From NCBI GenBank assembly GCA_026119855.1, contig JAOWBW010000428.1, forward strand, positions 806,001 through 870,000: a DNA stretch of 64,000 nucleotides, written 5' to 3'. Positions 22,406 through 33,997 of the stretch are shown here, one piece after another (the stretch's first letter is position 1; every line of letters starts with the position of its first letter). Origin of the DNA: Campanula takesimana (Eukaryota > Streptophyta > Magnoliopsida > Asterales > Campanulaceae). The notes under the pieces were generated by a model that was not told the DNA's origin, searched no databases, and saw only the letters and a list, made by a program, of their open reading frames with translations. The position numbers and the translations under genes are program-made.

Positions 22406-22645
22406 CTCGCTCCATTTCAAAACAAAGTACTCATTTTGCCATTATGATTGTCACTTTGGAAAGTACCATTAATTTAAAAAGAAAAAGATTCCCTACACTT
22501 TCTCTCTCCTTCTCACTCACAAGTCACAGCAACTATCCACTACTCATTTTTCTCTCATTCTAACTCACAACGCCTACTTTTCCAATATTTTCCCTCAAGT
22601 TTTGTTTTAAAAAACAAATAGATACTTTGTTTTGTGACGAAAGAG
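22406..22645. mobile_element. Stowaway-like MITE
   Basis: Ends CTCGCTCCATTTCAAAACAA and TTGTTTTGTGACGAAAGAG are imperfect inverted repeats; TA at 22404-22405 and 22646-22647. Confidence 0.8.
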
Positions 22646-22723
22646 TATGTTCTTCATATGTAGTGATTGGAGTTTTTTTTTTTTTTTTTTTTTAATACTC
22701 ACTCAGACACTCTAGTTTGTATT

Positions 22724-22765
22724 TCATAGAAATATTTCTCGTGGGAGTATTATTGACATACTGAG
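22724..22765 (-). repeat. 3' LTR of element B, first part
   Basis: 42 bp matching the start of the LTR at 39213, ending in CTGAG, which was duplicated when element A inserted. Continues at 32260. Confidence 0.9.
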
Positions 22766-23732
22766 TGTAAGTGCAGAACGTGGTGTTACCACAAGTGCTG
22801 CCAACACTGTTCCAGTGTTACCCGACATACAGTCTGGGATTATATTTGAATATTTGCTTCATAAATAATTGCTGTACTAATGTCTAATATTTTTGCAAGC
22901 TTAGTGTTTATTGTTGGTCCAAAATTCAGGTATACTATGGATAAGAAGCAAGAATATTTCAAGAAATGTGAAAGAAGATTTTATGGATAAAAGGAATTTT
23001 ATTCATAAACACATGTGTGAATTTTAGCAAGAGGAAAACGTGGGATTGGACTCATTCAAAGGGCTGAGTGTTGATCAAGATAGTACAAGGTCTATTCAGC
23101 TCAAGAGTACAAGCAAGTGAAGCATGAGCTTGGGCATCAAGGATTGGTTCCTAAAAAAAAGGGATTTTGGAGATTTTGGCTAACATAATCCGTCCACCAC
23201 TCCACTCACTCTCTCCATGTTTTTCAACAACAACCCAGCCATCTTTTGTGTATTCGCCAAGTATTTCAAGCCTATATAAAGCAAGGAGGATGAAGATTGA
23301 AAGCAAGCAACTACACAACACATCCTTGCACAAGAAAAGCCTATACACTCCTTGGTTCCGATAAACCCCGTCTTCCCAAACCTATTTCCATTCTTATAAT
23401 CTTTGATTGTAAGTTTGTCTTGGCTAGGATAGGGTCTCGTGTATAGACTTAGTCGTTCCATAGAGCTCATATTGTAATAGCTATAGGGAACTCTCGACCT
23501 TGTACTTCATTTCATATTATTAGTAAAGGTCTCGCCTTTTGAGGTATCCCTCAAGATATATAATTTATATATCTTGAGAAAAATAATTCTTGTGTCAAAT
23601 TTCCGCTGCAAACTCTTTTCAGAAACTGTTTTCTGCTCGTGTGTGTAAGTGTTGCCCAAAGTGTTATCGTTGCTCTGCCAACACCTTTGATAACACTTTC
23701 TTTACAGTAAGCCATCGACTTACTCTTTTTCA
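22766..23732 (+). repeat. 5' LTR of element A
   Basis: TGTAAGTGCAG...TTTTTCA. TATA box in GCCTATATAAAGC near 23272-23279. GTGTTACC-type motifs cluster at both ends (about 22780-22823 and 23645-23701). Frames of 65-96 aa inside are present in both LTRs and are not genes. Confidence 0.95.
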
Positions 23733-23734
23733 AT

Positions 23735-23746
23735 TGGCACCAGAGC
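23735..23746 (+). promoter_or_regulatory. Primer-binding site of element A
   Basis: TGGCACCAGAGC, two substitutions from the initiator tRNA-Met complement. Element C has the same version, so it is a family trait rather than decay. Confidence 0.8.
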
Positions 23747-23785
23747 TGGTTACTCGATATACTAAGTACTTCGGTCCAGAGTGTC

Positions 23786-26017
23786 ATGGCTTATGATCCA
23801 GCCAATCCTAATCAGAAGAGGCTTCCAGTTCTTGATGGTTCGAATTACGCCTATTGGAAGATCCGCCTCCGTTCGTATATCAAATCAATTGATATCCGGG
23901 CTTGGCGATCTATCGTAAATGGTTATTCTGTCCCATTGTTACCTCCGGATGAAGATGGTGACATGCAAGTCAAACTTGAATCCGAGTGGATTAATGAGGA
24001 GAACAACCTAGCTAGTTTCAATGAGAAGGCACTTAATGCCATTTATGAGTGGGTTGATATGCATATTTTTAAACTCATTCAAAATACTCCCACTGCTAAG
24101 GAGGCATGGGATACTTTACAAAGATTTTGTGAAGGGGATGGTAGTGTGCGTGAAACTAAGCTTAAGAGGCTCACTAGCAAAGTTGAAAGATTGAGGATGA
24201 GTGAAAATGAAGATATTTCTTCATATTTTGAAAAACTTTTTGATATTGCTAGTGAATGTCAAGTTTTAGGTGAGCCTTTTACTAACAAACAACTTGTTTC
24301 AAAAGCTGTTAGAACTTTTCCTGAGCGCTTCAATATAAAAGTTTCATCTATTGAAGAGGCTCACAATCTTGCAACCATGGACATCAATACTTTGATGAGT
24401 ATTTTGCAAAATTTTGAATTAAATCTTGTTGATCAAAGTGATGCTATTAAAGGAAAAAGTGTTGCTTTGAAAACTCAACCCTCGATTTTTGGAAAAGATG
24501 AGGAAGAAGATGTTTTTGAAGAAATGGATGAAAATGCTAGTGTTTCTTTACTTGCTAGAAAATATAACTCTATGTTAAGAAAGTTTAACAAAGAAAATGT
24601 GCAGGTAAAAGCAAAGGAGCAACAAACCAATGTGTATGATTCGATGCCAAGGAGGTCACTCCCAACCACCCAGAAAGCAAACCCAATCCGTAGGGCATCC
24701 TCTGATCAGTCATGTTCGAATCCCAATTACCTTGACTCTATTCAATGTCATACGTGTTCGGGATAGGGACACTATGCCAATGAATGTGCAAACAATCTGA
24801 GGAAGAAGGGAAAGGGCTTATGGGTGTCTCTCAGTGACAATGAAGAAGAAGGAGTGGACCATGCTCAAAACCCAGATGAGACAACCATGTTTGTCACTGT
24901 TTGTGACTCGGACACAGAAAGTGCTATCCCAAGTGATAACCCAAGTGGGATAACACTTGTGATAACTAATGTTGTTTGTTTAGTGGGGTCTATTAATCTG
25001 GATGTAGAAAGTTCTCAAGATGATGCTGAGATGAGTAAGGATGGACTCATAATAGGATTGAGAAATCTTTATGAGGACATTCTTGAAGAATACAAGAAGG
25101 AGCATAGTATGGTGCAGTTCTTGACCAAAGAAACTCAGCAGCTAAGGGTTGGCATGGCTAATCTTGAAATCTAACTCACAAAGAAGGATGCTGAGCTGGA
25201 GAAAATCAAGACAAAATTGTCTCTAGCCGAAACCACTCTCAAGAAGTTCAACACGGGGTCTACCAAACTGGATGAGATCCTCATGCTAAGTAAACCTCTC
25301 AGGGCAGGTATTGGTTTTCAAGATTCTTTAGATAAGATCATTTCTTCTTTGTCTTTAGAAGATAATCAAACATGTTTTTTAAATAAACGTGGAAAGGATA
25401 ATGATTTTTCTTCTTTCAAAATATCTGACAAAAGGAAAGTGTGTACTTACTGTCACACTACTGGACATTTTAAAAACAATTGTCATACTTTTCTGAAAAG
25501 AAATCAGTCCAGTTCCTCAGTGTTACCTGAAGTGTTACCCACTACTTCTGATAACACTGCTTATCAGAGAAGCAAAAGGCAAAGTAAGAACGAATGGATA
25601 CCTAAAAACAACCAAAGATGTGATGTTGTTTTTACTGCTTTAAGAACTAATGTTGAAGGTTCATGGTATTTTGATAGTGGGTATTCACGTCACATGACGG
25701 GAACAAAATTGTTTTTAAAAGACTATGAATCTGTTCTTGGAGGTAATGTTACTTATGGTGGTGGAAGTAAGAGCAAGATAATAGGGAAAGGTACACTAAA
25801 TGTGTCAGGTTTTCCTACCTTAAAAAATGTCTTACATGTAGATGGTCTTGTAGCTAATTTAATTAGTATAAGCCAACTTTGTGACGACGATTTAGAGGTA
25901 AAATTCAACAAAAATACTTGTGAGGTCTTTGATCGTACTTACAAGTGTGTGATGACAGGTACTAGATCAACCGAAATTGTTATTGTATTGAAGACAAACA
26001 GGTATGCAACTCCGTGA
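23786..26017 (+). pseudogene. gag-protease of element A, broken
   Basis: One frame interrupted by TAG at 24764-24766, inside the first zinc knuckle, and TAA at 25172-25174. Starts MAYDPAN; the gag signature GSNYAYWK is near residue 16. After the first knuckle comes an acidic and coiled-coil region (about 24820-25330). The second knuckle CTYCHTTGHFKNNC is near 25441. The protease region WYFDSGYSRHMTG is near 25667, with DSG present. The frame changes at about 26010 before the pre-integrase zinc region. Closely related to gag-PR of element C, which has no such stops. Confidence 0.9.
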
Positions 26018-26766
26018 GAGTTGATGTCATCACTTTGTGGCACCAAAAGTTGGGACACGCAAATTTCTGAAATATTGAAAAGATTGTTAAGCTTGGTTCT
26101 ATTCAAGGAATTCCTAACCTGGACTTTAAAAACAAAATCATTTGTGAAGGTTGTCTTAAAGGTAAACAAACTCGTGTTGCCCACAGTGCTGCCCAATACC
26201 ATGAGCAGTACTCTGGAACAACACATTGTTTTCAACTTTTACATATGGATTTAATGGGTCCGGTTGAGGTTGACAGTTTGGGTGGTAAGAAATATTCGTT
26301 GGTAATTGTTGATGATTTTTCTAGGTTCACATGGATCTTTTTCTTAAAAGAAAAATATGAGGCTTTTGAAAAGTTTAATATCTTACACTCAAAAATCAAA
26401 AACATGTTTTGTGCTTCTGTTTCTCGTATAAGATCCGATCATGGTAAAGAATTTGAAAATGTTTCTTTTTCTACCTTTTGTGAGAAAATGGGAATTCACC
26501 ATGAATTTTCGGCACCCAAAACTCATCAACAAAATGGGATTGCCGAAAGGAAAAATCGAACTTTACTTGAAATGGCTCGAGTAATGCTGTTTTCTAAACA
26601 GATTTCTAAAAGATTTTGGGCCGAAGCACTAAACACTGCTTGTCACACGGCAAATAGAGTTTTCTTAAGACCCGGTACCACTATGACACCTTATGAGATT
26701 TTGAATGGCAAGAAGCCTAAAGTTCACTATTTTCATGTTTTTTGGTGTGTGTGTGTTACATTTTAA
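26018..26766 (+). pseudogene. Integrase of element A
   Basis: HHCC region with LWHQKLGH near 26034, an in-frame TGA near 26068 and a CEGC pair near 26145. The catalytic core runs from DLMGPVEVD (26248) through RSDHGKEF and NGIAERKNR, so the DDE residues are visible. The frame is lost in a GT-rich run at about 26746-26757, consistent with repeat slippage. Confidence 0.88.
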
Positions 26767-27365
26767 ATGACCGGGATCAACTGAAAAAGTTTGACTCTAA
26801 GAGTGACAAAGAAATTTTTCTTGGGTATGCTCAAAATAGTCGAGCATATAGGGTGTACAATCTAAGGTTGAAAACTATCCAAGAATCGGTTAACATTGCT
26901 TTTGATGACCTGTCGAGTATTGCAAGTGAAGGACCTCAGGAATCTCCCTTGATTCTGTTGGATGAGCTGAATGATAACCGAGAAATTTTTTATTCTGTTG
27001 ATGACGCAGGTGCTGACCAAAGTGTTACCACTGATGAGGCAACACTTCCGGTAACACCTGATTCTAGTACAGCTGCTGAAACAGAAGAAGAAAATCCAGA
27101 CGGTGCAGAGGTTCATGAAGTTATAAGGAGAGATCCCCCAGCCATAATAAGAAGGAATCATCCTTCTGCACAAGTAATAGGGGAGGTAAGTGAAGGAATT
27201 CAAACAAGAAACAAAGAACCAATAAATTACCGGGAAATGGTAAGATATATTTGTATGTCTACCACATATGCAAAGGTGAAGTACTCTTGTTTTATTTCTA
27301 CCTTAGAACCTAAGAATGTGATTGATGCTTTAAAAGATAATTTTTGGATTCAAGCTATGCAATAG
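26742..27365 (+). pseudogene. Integrase C-terminus and linker of element A
   Basis: Continues in another frame with the copia GKK-type C-terminal region (FDSKSDKEIFLGYA) and an acidic/Thr-rich linker before RT. Ends at TAG (27363-27365) just before the RT fingers. GTGTTACC/GGTAACAC motifs lie in the linker (27008-27058). Confidence 0.85.
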
Positions 27366-28205
27366 GAGCTTGAACAATTTACCCGAAATAATGTTTAGAC
27401 TTTAGTCCCCCGTCCCGCTAACACTAATGTTATTGGGACTAAATGGATTTTCAAAAACAAAAGTGATGAAACGGGTAACAATGTTCGTAACAAATCTCGA
27501 CTTGTGGCTCAAGGCTACACACAGGTCGAAGGCATCGATTATGATGAGACCTTCGCACCTGTGGCTAGAATTGAGTCCATAAGACTCCTCTTGGCTATAG
27601 CCTGTTATCTTAAAATCACATTGCACTAAATGAATGTGAAAGGAGCATTTTTGAATGGGTACATTGATAAAGAAATATATGTTGAACAACCAACAGGTTT
27701 TGAAGATCCATTCAAACCATATCATGTTTATAAGCTTGTAAAAGACTTATATGGCTTGAAACAAACTCCTCGAGCATGGTATGGTCACTTAACTCAATTT
27801 CTGTTGGAATATGGTTTTGTTAGAGGAGAAGCCGATAGGACTTTGTTTATCTTAAGAAATGGTAAAACCCTTGCCATAGCTCAAATATGGCTCCACATCC
27901 GAAAGTGCTTTGAAAAAAATTGTGGATGCCATGTCGTCAACTTTTGAAATGAGTATGATAAGGGAGCTAAAATTTTTCCTTGGCTTGCAGGTAAAACAAT
28001 CGAATGAAGGGATCTTTATTTCCCAAAGCAAGTATGCGAAAAGTTTGGTAACAAAGTTTGAGTTGGAGCATGCCAAAGCGTCTAAAGTACCAATGGGTTC
28101 TACACTGAAGTTGGGAAAGGACCAAGTAGGGGAGGATGTGGATCCAACCTTGTATCGCTCTATGATAGTAGTCTCCTTTATCTTACCACGAGTCATCCTG
28201 ATTTA
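27366..28205 (+). pseudogene. Reverse transcriptase of element A, catalytic YVDD deleted
   Basis: RT begins near 27366 with stops near 27398 and 27627. KWIFKNK, ARIESIRLLLAIACYL and LYGLKQTPRAWY are visible. Around 27884-27892 sequence jumps from AQI straight to the segment that normally follows the YVDD loop. Element C retains YVDD at the matching place. About 20 nt appear lost, also shifting the frame. RT continues at 27910-28196, then the frame changes again. Confidence 0.9.
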
Positions 28206-28871
28206 ATGTTCAGTGTGTGTGTATGCGCACGCTATCAAGCCAGTCCTAAACTTTCTCATCTAAATGTTGTCAAAAAGATTGTCAAATATGTGTCAGACAC
28301 GAGTGATTTAGGAATATGGTTTTCCAAGGATACTAATACCAACCTCGTTGGTTTTAGTGATTCTGACTGGGCGGGTGACATGGATGATAAAAAAAGTACT
28401 AGTGGGGGGTGTTTCTTTTTGGGTAATAACTTAGTGTCATGGTATAGTCGTAAACAGAACTGTGTCTCTCTCTCGACTGCCGAATCAGAATATGTGGCAG
28501 CCGGGAGTTGTTGTTCCCAACTCATTTGGTTAAAACACATGTTAGACGACTATGGTCTTGAGAGTAATAAGTTAACCATGTATTGTGATAACTTAAGTGC
28601 AATAAACATTTCAAAAAACCCAGTTCAACATTCCCGAACTAAACACATTGATATCCGTCACCATTTTCTAAGAGACTTGGTTGAAAAATATTTGATAAAC
28701 ATTAAGCATATTGATACTAAGTATCAGCTTGCTGACATTTTTACCAAGGCCCTTGACCATGAGAAATTTTCAAGTTTGAAAAGATCTCTTGGTCTTTGTA
28801 TTTTTTTAAAATCTGCTGTTTTTTACAGTGTTATCCTGAGTGTTGTCAACACTTCTGGTAACTCTGTGTAA
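28206..28871 (+). pseudogene. RNase H of element A
   Basis: Frame of 221 aa covering the RT thumb and RNase H: GFSDSDWAGD, SWYSRKQNCVSLSTAESEY and the ADIFTKAL end motif typical of copia. Asp and Glu catalytic residues are present. The last 25 residues (from about 28800) are variable and contain GTGTTATC-type motifs. Confidence 0.88.
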
Positions 28872-30123
28872 TAAAAAAAATGTTTTTCAGTTTTTCGCTT
28901 TAAGCCTTAGCGGCGGCACATGCTGACCTTTTTGTTTCGGTATGTTTATACTTGGTTAACATGTTTGTCAAATCCCCTTTGTACTCAAAAGTGATAAAGT
29001 CACTAATTTTTGTGATAAAATAAAAGGCAAAAGGCAAAAAGCACTTATAGTATTTCCTGAGTAACTCAGGGCACGCCGTTCGCTGCGACGATGCACTCTT
29101 GCCAAAGGGAGATACTATCTAGTGATTTCGTACTAAGTATTAGGAACATGGAGTTCGCTACTACAGTGTATCCTACTTGAAAGGTACAAATCACTAAAGT
29201 ATTTTTTACACTTTTTAAAGGACTCGGAGCACGGAGCTCGTTACTACGATGCTATCTTGTAGATAAAGAGTGTAAATTATGCTTATTTTAAAGTGCTTGA
29301 AGATGAAGAACAAGCTTAATTTATCTCTCTTGTTAGATTTATTTTACCTCAAACACTAATAATTAACGGCTTGCTATGCCTCAAGTGTTTGAATTTGGGA
29401 AGCTTGTTTTTGCCTCAATTGCTTATTTAAAAGAAGCCTAACAATTTGCCTCAAGTGTTTTTAATGAGGATTGTTTTGCCTTAAGTTCTTTAAAGAGAAA
29501 AGTTTTATCAAGGGAATATTTGACTTATATGTTTTTCTAAGTGTTACCATCATTGCCGATAACACATTAGTATGTGCCACATTATTTTTTTATTTGTTAT
29601 TTTCGGATTTGATAATTAAATTTGGGAAGTCCGAAAGTCTCTTAATTTTGTGGAGTTTATTGATTTCCAAAAGGTCTTTATTAAATCCTTTTATTTTTGG
29701 TAAATCTTTTTAGGCTAACTAAATATCTATATTTTTGGAGTCCTATTTTAAAAATTAACTCCAAGCTATGTGGGAGTCTTTACCTAACTCGGTTTACATA
29801 ATATTTTTTTTATTTCTTTTATTTATTTCTTTTTTTTTATTAAAAAAAAACTAATTTTTGGGGATAATGGCCGGTTATTTTGGTAATAAATGTGAGTGAT
29901 GTGATTGAGTTTAACTATCTAGCTAGGAAAGAGGGAGAGTTGACTATTATTAGGAATAGGGAGAGTTATCTAATTATGAGTATTTAGGTTCCATTTGAAT
30001 ACTTCCTAAAATATCCTAATTAAACCCCCTCCATTCTCTCTCGCCGATCGTTCCCTCTCAGTCTCTCATACGCTCAAAATCCCTCTTCCAAAATTCCTTC
30101 ATTCTCTTCTCAAATCTCCATCA
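28872..30123 (+). other. Non-coding spacer after pol in element A
   Basis: No gene. Contains a block at about 29045-29280 conserved with element C (44650-44890), then repeated 'GCCTCAAGTGTTT'-like segments (29340-29500) and a TATA-less AT-rich tail before the extra ORF. The short frame at 29471-29713 is not supported. Confidence 0.7.
29045..29280 (+). repeat. Conserved post-pol block in element A
   Basis: Three motifs at about 29071-29093 (CCGTTCGCTGCGACGATGC), 29150-29170 (GGAGTTCGCTACTACAGTG) and 29234-29255 (GGAGCTCGTTACTACGATGC). Same order and spacing as in element C, although coding regions between the elements have diverged substantially. Confidence 0.8.
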
Positions 30124-30776
30124 ATGGCTTCCCCATCCAAAACCTCAAATGAGCCCAAGAAAATTTCTCCTAGTGGTGTATCAAGGGTTACTTCGCCTAT
30201 GGAGACATCACCGACAGTTAGGGATGGCCAAAACCGGTTCCGGGCCCGGTTCTGGTTCTCCATATATGTGACCCTGAACCGGCCCGCGCTTACCCCGGTT
30301 CCGGTTCTGGTTGGCACAATCCGGTTCCGGTTAGGCTCCGGTTCGGTTCCGGTCCCCCCTATAAAATTATTGAAAAATAAGGGATTTTCGATTCCGGTTC
30401 CGGTCCGGTTCGCCATTTATGTGACCCTGAACCAGCCCGGATGCCTTGCGGTTCCGGTTTGTCCGGTTCCGGTTTCCTCCCCGGTTTGCTCCGGTTCCGG
30501 GTTTTTCCGGTCCGGTTTTATGGTTCCGGTCCGGTTTGGCCATCCCTACCGACAGTAACACCTGTGACATCACCTAGTCTCTCCATTGTTGTCTTCGGAC
30601 CTCCACTTGTTCCGGTCGCACAGGCTCCTCCTACGTTGGCTCCTTCCCAACCTATAGTGACTACCATCAAGAAAAAGAAAAAGAAGAGAAAAGTCTCATC
30701 TTCTTCACGCCAACTGATTGCCCAAGCTCCATCAATGCAGACTTCAAGCCAGATACAGATTCATACAGACTTGTAG
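30124..30776 (+). pseudogene. Extra (post-pol) ORF of element A, disrupted
   Basis: Begins MASPSKTSNE. GVSRVTSPMETSP aligns with DASRVASPMDISP in the extra ORF of element C. A 330 bp hAT interrupts it at 30219. After the hAT come a Pro-rich stretch, a basic KKKKKKRK segment, then a tail like the C-terminal tail of C (SSQTGGDN versus SSQSGGG, near 30800). The conserved core found in C at 42619-43050 is missing, so A also has an internal deletion. Confidence 0.75.
30219..30548. mobile_element. 330 bp non-autonomous hAT in the extra ORF of element A
   Basis: Ends TAGGGATGGCCAAA and TTTGGCCATCCCTA are perfect inverted repeats. The exact 8 bp target duplication CCGACAGT lies at 30211-30218 and 30549-30556. 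Subterminal sequence is dense in GGTTCCGG/CCGGTTCC. No coding capacity. It is the youngest layer of this nest. Confidence 0.97.
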
Positions 30777-31277
30777 AAATTCTTTGCACAGTATTCTTCA
30801 CAAACAGGGGGAGATAATGCTGCCACAAGTGCTGTTTTGCATGCTGCCACAAGTGTTGTTCTGCTAACACAAGTGCTGATCTAACTGCTAATGCACGTGT
30901 GCGGGCTAGTGATACTCAAACAGGTTTGGTAGTTGGTGTGCTTCTATTCTTGGTAGCTTTTAAAAACAATTTTTATGTTAGTTATTTTAAAACTATTAGT
31001 TGCACTTAACATTTGTTTTTTGGTTAGTTTATTTGTGTGAGGAGTGTTAAACACGGTTTTTAGATTTTATAACTTTGGTTTTGTTTGGATAATTAGTTTT
31101 TAATCATGATTAGTTCACTTGGTTTAAAACTATTTCAAAATCATTGTTTTTCGGTTGACTTGCCTCTTTGAGGGGGAGTTAATCTTTGTGGGAAGAATTT
31201 ATGTATATTCTGTTTTTGTGGCTAACATTGTCTTGCAGGGTCACAACATTATTTAGTTTGTGAAGAAATATTCAATT

Positions 31278-31287
31278 AAGGGGGAGA
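31278..31287 (+). promoter_or_regulatory. Polypurine tract of element A
   Basis: AAGGGGGAGA next to the 3' LTR primes plus-strand DNA synthesis. Further PPT-like runs occur at about 30806-30814 and 31171-31179; multiple PPTs are a known Sirevirus trait. Confidence 0.85.
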
Positions 31288-31288
31288 T

Positions 31289-32254
31289 TGTAAGTGCAGA
31301 ATGTGGTGTTACCACAAGTGCTGCCAACATTGTCCCAGTGTTACCCGACGGCAGTCTGGGATTATATTTGAATATTTGCTTCATAAATAATTGCTGTACT
31401 AATCTCTAATATTGTTGCAAGCTTAGTGTTTATTGTTGGTCCAAAATTCAGGTATACTATGGATAAGAAGCAAGAATATTTCAAGAAAGGTGAAAGAAGA
31501 TTTTATGGATAAAAGGGATTTTATTCATAAACACGTGTCGGAATTTTAGCAAGAGGAAAACGTGGGATTGGACTCATTCAAAGGGCTGAGTGTTGATCAA
31601 GATAGTACAGGGTCTATTCAGCTCAAGAGTATAAGCAAGTGAAGCATGAACTTGGGCATCAAGGATTGGTTCCTAAAAAGAAGGGATTTTGGAGATTTTG
31701 GCTCACATAATCCGTCCACCACTCCACTCACTCTCTCCACATTTTCCAACAACAACCCAGCCATCTTTTGTGTATTCTCCAAGTATTTCAAGCCTATATA
31801 AAGCAAGGAGGATGAAGATTGAAAGCAAGCAACTACACAACACATCCTTCCACAAGAAAAGCCTATACACTCCTTGGTTCCGATAAACCCCATCTTCCCA
31901 AACCTATTTTCATTCTTATAATCTTTGATTGTAAGTTTGTCTTGGCTAGGATAGGGTCTCGTGTATAGACTTAGTCGTTCCATAGAGCTCATATTGTAAT
32001 AGCTATAGGGAACTCTCGGCCTTGTACTTCATTTCATATTATTAGTAAAGGTCTCGCCTTTTGAGGCATCCCTCAAGATATATAATTTATATATCTTGAG
32101 AAAAATAATTCTTGTGTCAAATTTCCGCTGCAAACTCTTTTCAAAAACTCTTTTCTTCTCGTGTGTGTAAGTGTTGCCCAAAGTGTTATCGTTGCTCTGC
32201 CAACACCTTTGATAACACTTTCTTTACAATAAGCCATCGACTTACTCTTTTTCA
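31289..32254 (+). repeat. 3' LTR of element A
   Basis: 966 bp, about 97% identical to 22766-23732 by eye. Ends TTTTTCA followed by the CTGAG duplication. Confidence 0.95.
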
Positions 32255-32259
32255 CTGAG

Positions 32260-32416
32260 AATATATATACACCAACACAAGAGTCCTAGCTATGTTATTC
32301 TATTGAGTACAAGGAAACTATATCAAACTATATCACCAAGGAGATATCTACACAATCTCTAAAATATATACAAAGATATATATCACATACCTAACATATA
32401 AGGACATATTCTAACA
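32260..32416 (-). repeat. 3' LTR of element B, second part
   Basis: 157 bp; together with 22724-22765 it makes 199 bp, matching 39213-39667 without its MITE. Ends ATTCTAACA, next to a minus-strand PPT (plus-strand CACCCCCTC, 32417-32425). Confidence 0.93.
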
Positions 32417-33457
32417 CACCCCCTCGGTTGAAACGGGAAGAGAACAGACATTGAGACTATCTCGAAAATCTTCAAACAAGATTAACGGTAATCCCTTAGT
32501 AAATATGTCCGCTATCTAATGATGGGGCGGACTATGTAAAACACGAACTTCGCCCTTGGCAACCTTTTCGCGAACAAAATGAATATCCATTTCAATAAGT
32601 TTCTATCTCTGATGTTGAACCGGATTTCCAGAAAAATAGATCGCACTAATATTATCACAATATACAGGGGTTGCACGAGAAATAGGACAGTGTAATTCGA
32701 GCAATAAATTTCGTAACCAACACAATTCGGAAACGACATTGGCTACCCCTCGATACTCGGCCTCAGCACTAGATCGTGAAAGTACTGCTTGACGTTTAGC
32801 CGACCAGGAAATAAGATAATCCCCCAGAAAAACACAGTACCCAAAAGTGGACTGTCGTGTATCGGGATATCCCCCCCAGTCTGCATTCGTATAGGACACA
32901 AGAGTAGTGTAGGTCAAAGGGTAGAGGTAGAGTCTGAAGCCAAGCGTCCCATGGATATAGCGAACAATACGTTTAAGAGCATTCATGTGCTCTTCACGAG
33001 GATCATGCATAAAAAGACAGACTTGCTGAACGGCATACTGAATATCTGGGCGATTGAATGTGAGGTATTGCAGAGCCCCAGGCAGACTTCGAAATAGAGT
33101 AGGGTCAGAGACAGGGGAACCAACGGATGACCCAAGCTTGGGTTTAGAGTCAACAGGAGACCGAGAGGACTTACAAGAAGACATACACGCGCGTTCGACA
33201 ATTTCTATAGCATACTTCCGTTGGGTCAAGAACAAGTTACCATTCTCCCGTGACCTAGCAATTCCCAAACAGTAACTTAAGGGACCCAAACCCTTCACAA
33301 CAAACTCGGAACTAAGAAGATCAATAAACAACTTGCGAAGGGTATCGGAAAAGTCAGTCAAGATGATGTCATCAACGTAAACAAGTAGATAAGCCAAAGA
33401 ATCCCCATCACGATAAATGAACAAATAATAGTCCGACTTACTTTGAACAAAACCCAA
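32417..33457 (-). pseudogene. RT C-terminal half and RNase H of element B
   Basis: Long minus frame 33457-32603 has YVDDII (RT catalytic Asp pair), LGIARSRENGNLFLTQRKY, NADWGGYPDTRQSTFGY and SSAEAEYRG of RNase H. The last part to about 32440 continues after a stop. Motifs are largely preserved despite breaks elsewhere. Confidence 0.88.
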
Positions 33458-33478
33458 CGTAGAAAGGAAATCAGCAAA

Positions 33479-33997
33479 TCATTGATACCAAGCCCGAGGT
33501 TCCTGTTTGAGACTATATCGAGACTTCTTTATCAAGTAAACATGAGCCAGAAACGATTTGTCACGAAAACCCAAAGGCTGGTGCTTGTAGATAGTTTTCT
33601 GAAGCTCGCCATGGAGGAACGAGTTCTTAACATAAAGTTGGTGAATCGACCAACGCTTGGAGAGAGAAAGACTCAACATTGTCCGGATTGTAGTCGGTTT
33701 CACAACGGGACTAAATGTTTCACCACAATCAATCCCAACCGGTTGATCTGTACAATCCCCTATAAGGCGAGCTTTATGCCACTCAAAAGAGCCGTCTGAC
33801 CTGTGCTTATGATTGAAAATCCACTTGGAGCGAATAACATTAGTATCAGGTGGATGGGGCACCAACTCCCACATCTTATTATCAATAAGAGCAGTAAATT
33901 CATCAGTCATGGCCAATATCCAATTAGGGTAATTTAGTGCGGACACGGGATCACGGGGAAGAGGGGATTTTGTCAAAGAAACATTTAAGTTAAACAT
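33479..33997 (-). pseudogene. RT N-terminal half of element B
   Basis: 172 aa with NYPNWILAMTDEF, KWIFNHKHRSDGS and FSPVVKPTTIRTMLSL, the copia RT fingers. A TGA (33479-33481) separates it from the palm. Several substitutions in the palm region (for example VKNSFLHGEL) suggest relaxed constraint. Confidence 0.88.

Larger units (their letters stand above)
22766..32254 (+). mobile_element. Sirevirus-like copia element A
   Basis: 9,489 bp with LTRs of 967 and 966 bp and exact target duplication CTGAG (22761-22765, 32255-32259). Gag with a long coiled-coil region and two zinc knuckles, plus an extra ORF after pol, fit the SIRE/Maximus (Sirevirus) lineage. By eye the LTRs differ at about 30 sites (about 3%). 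Pol has many stops and frame changes, the RT catalytic motif is deleted and a hAT sits in the extra ORF, so it is inactive. Confidence 0.93.

Noticed and set aside
23180..23470. Frames in the LTRs of element A (also 31618-31992) and of C (40711-41140, 50504-50942)
   Set aside because: They recur in both LTR copies and have no domain; they are LTR sequence.
26021..26254. 77 aa frame in element A
   Set aside because: Wrong reading frame of integrase; the correct frame shows the HHCC zinc region.
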